DNA of 5,851 bases from Acidobacteriota bacterium (GTDB taxonomy: Bacteria > Acidobacteriota > UBA4820 > DSQY01): contig JAKAIJ010000171.1 in the NCBI GenBank assembly GCA_021814355.1, forward strand, positions 1 to 5,851, written 5' to 3'. The position numbers and the translations under genes are program-made. The first letter of the stretch is position 1, and each line of letters starts with the position of its first letter. The notes beneath the pieces are model-generated. The model was not told the origin of the DNA. It worked only from the letters and a program-made list of their open reading frames with translations, and ran no database searches. Positions 5,304 through 5,851 of the stretch are shown piece by piece.

Positions 5304-5851
5304 TTGGACGGGTCCAAGTCCGAAGACGTCGGCATGCCCGGCGGGAACGAAAAGCCGCCCTGTGCCCATACGCCCAATGGCAAGGGTCAATGGCATGACC
5401 TCCTTGACCACATGGCCGGCGTCGCCCGGCGCGCCAAGGCCTTCGGTGAGAAGTTCGGCGCCGGAGATTGGGCCGAGCTCGCCGGGTGGTGGCACGACCT
5501 TGGGAAATGCAGCCGTTCCTTTCAGGTGTATCTCCATGCCCAAGGCCCGGCTGGTCCTGACGCGCACTTGGAGGCGCCACGCCGGGGCGACCATTCCACA
5601 GCCGGTGCAATCCACGCCGTCCACCATAACGGCATGCGGGGCCGAGTCTTGGCCTATCTGATCGCGGGCCACCACGCCGGCTTGCCGGACTGGTTCCCGG
5701 GTGAAGCGGATGGCGGTTCGCTCAGTCAACGGCTGAACCGCAACGACCTCTACGAGCAGGTATTGGCGAGCGGCCTCTGCTACGAGGTTGCAGGGAATGG
5801 GAACCCAACGAGCAAGCCGCCGGGAGGGTCCCCCCACCTCTGGATCAGGAT
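5304..5851 (+). CDS. cas3: CRISPR-associated Cas3, N-terminal HD nuclease domain (3' partial)
   Basis: Cas3 is the nuclease-helicase recruited by type I Cascade to degrade target DNA. The frame stays open to the right edge, giving 182 residues of a protein that is usually 700-900 long. The HD nuclease motifs appear in order: C-A-H-T near residue 20 (Y/F-A-H-S/T in the family), LLDHMAGVA (H36), LAGWWHDLGKCSRSFQ (H64, D65, K68), DHSTAGA (D96, H97) and YLIAGHHAGLPDW (H123, H124, D129). The last is followed by the GGSLSQRL element that leads to the linker before the helicase. The helicase motifs would lie outside. The TTG at 5304 is chosen for its SD; the ATG at 5334, ten codons in, is the alternative. 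An N-terminal HD domain and these motif spellings look most like type I-C, but subtype cannot be fixed here. Codon use seems less GC-biased than in ftsEX (more CAT, AAT, GAT, CAA), consistent with transfer. The identification is strong; the start is moderate. Confidence 0.87.
   Translation, partial: MDGSKSEDVGMPGGNEKPPCAHTPNGKGQWHDLLDHMAGVARRAKAFGEKFGAGDWAELAGWWHDLGKCSRSFQVYLHAQGPAGPDAHLEAPRRGDHSTAGAIHAVHHNGMRGRVLAYLIAGHHAGLPDWFPGEADGGSLSQRLNRNDLYEQVLASGLCYEVAGNGNPTSKPPGGSPHLWIR

Noticed and set aside
5208..5837. 209-codon open frame on the - strand
   Set aside because: It is antisense to the Cas3 HD frame, which has clear ordered motifs. The antisense product resembles no family I know and runs into the intergenic region.

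Overview
The window comes from a high-GC bacterial chromosome. Sigma-70-type signals and SD sequences are readable, and the genes have ordinary bacterial families. The mix of an FtsEX pair, a sulfatase-like protein fused to TPR repeats and an AmpG-like permease would fit Acidobacteriota or a myxobacterial/delta-type lineage. That placement is a weak inference; nothing in the window proves it.

Layout. Positions 2-799 (+) hold the C-terminal 265 residues of an AmpG/PAT-type major facilitator. It converges on a leftward block. Read in its own direction, that block is ftsE (4584-3922), ftsX (3837-2935) and a secreted alkaline-phosphatase-superfamily 'sulfatase' fused to about seven TPRs (2864-858). 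FtsE and FtsX are the ATPase and membrane subunits of the divisome ABC-type complex that controls peptidoglycan hydrolases. An AmpG-like muropeptide importer nearby fits a cell-envelope theme, but a functional link is inference only.

Divergent from ftsE is a complete tRNA-Ser(CGA) with encoded CCA (4776-4865) and a good promoter (TTGACC, 17 bp, TACGAT). Right behind it is about 440 bp without a convincing protein gene. It contains a 66-bp direct repeat in two copies (65/66 identical, 235 bp apart), the first starting inside the tRNA 3' end. Between the copies lie a long hairpin, a second nested hairpin and a degenerate tRNA T-arm/acceptor-like piece ending in CCA.

From about 5304 to the right edge an open + strand frame encodes the N-terminal HD-nuclease domain of a CRISPR-associated Cas3, with its HD motifs visible. 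The gene runs off the window. Because cas3 often opens a type I cas operon, the window probably shows the left border of a CRISPR-Cas locus beside a tRNA gene, with the structured repeat region at the junction. No CRISPR array is visible here.
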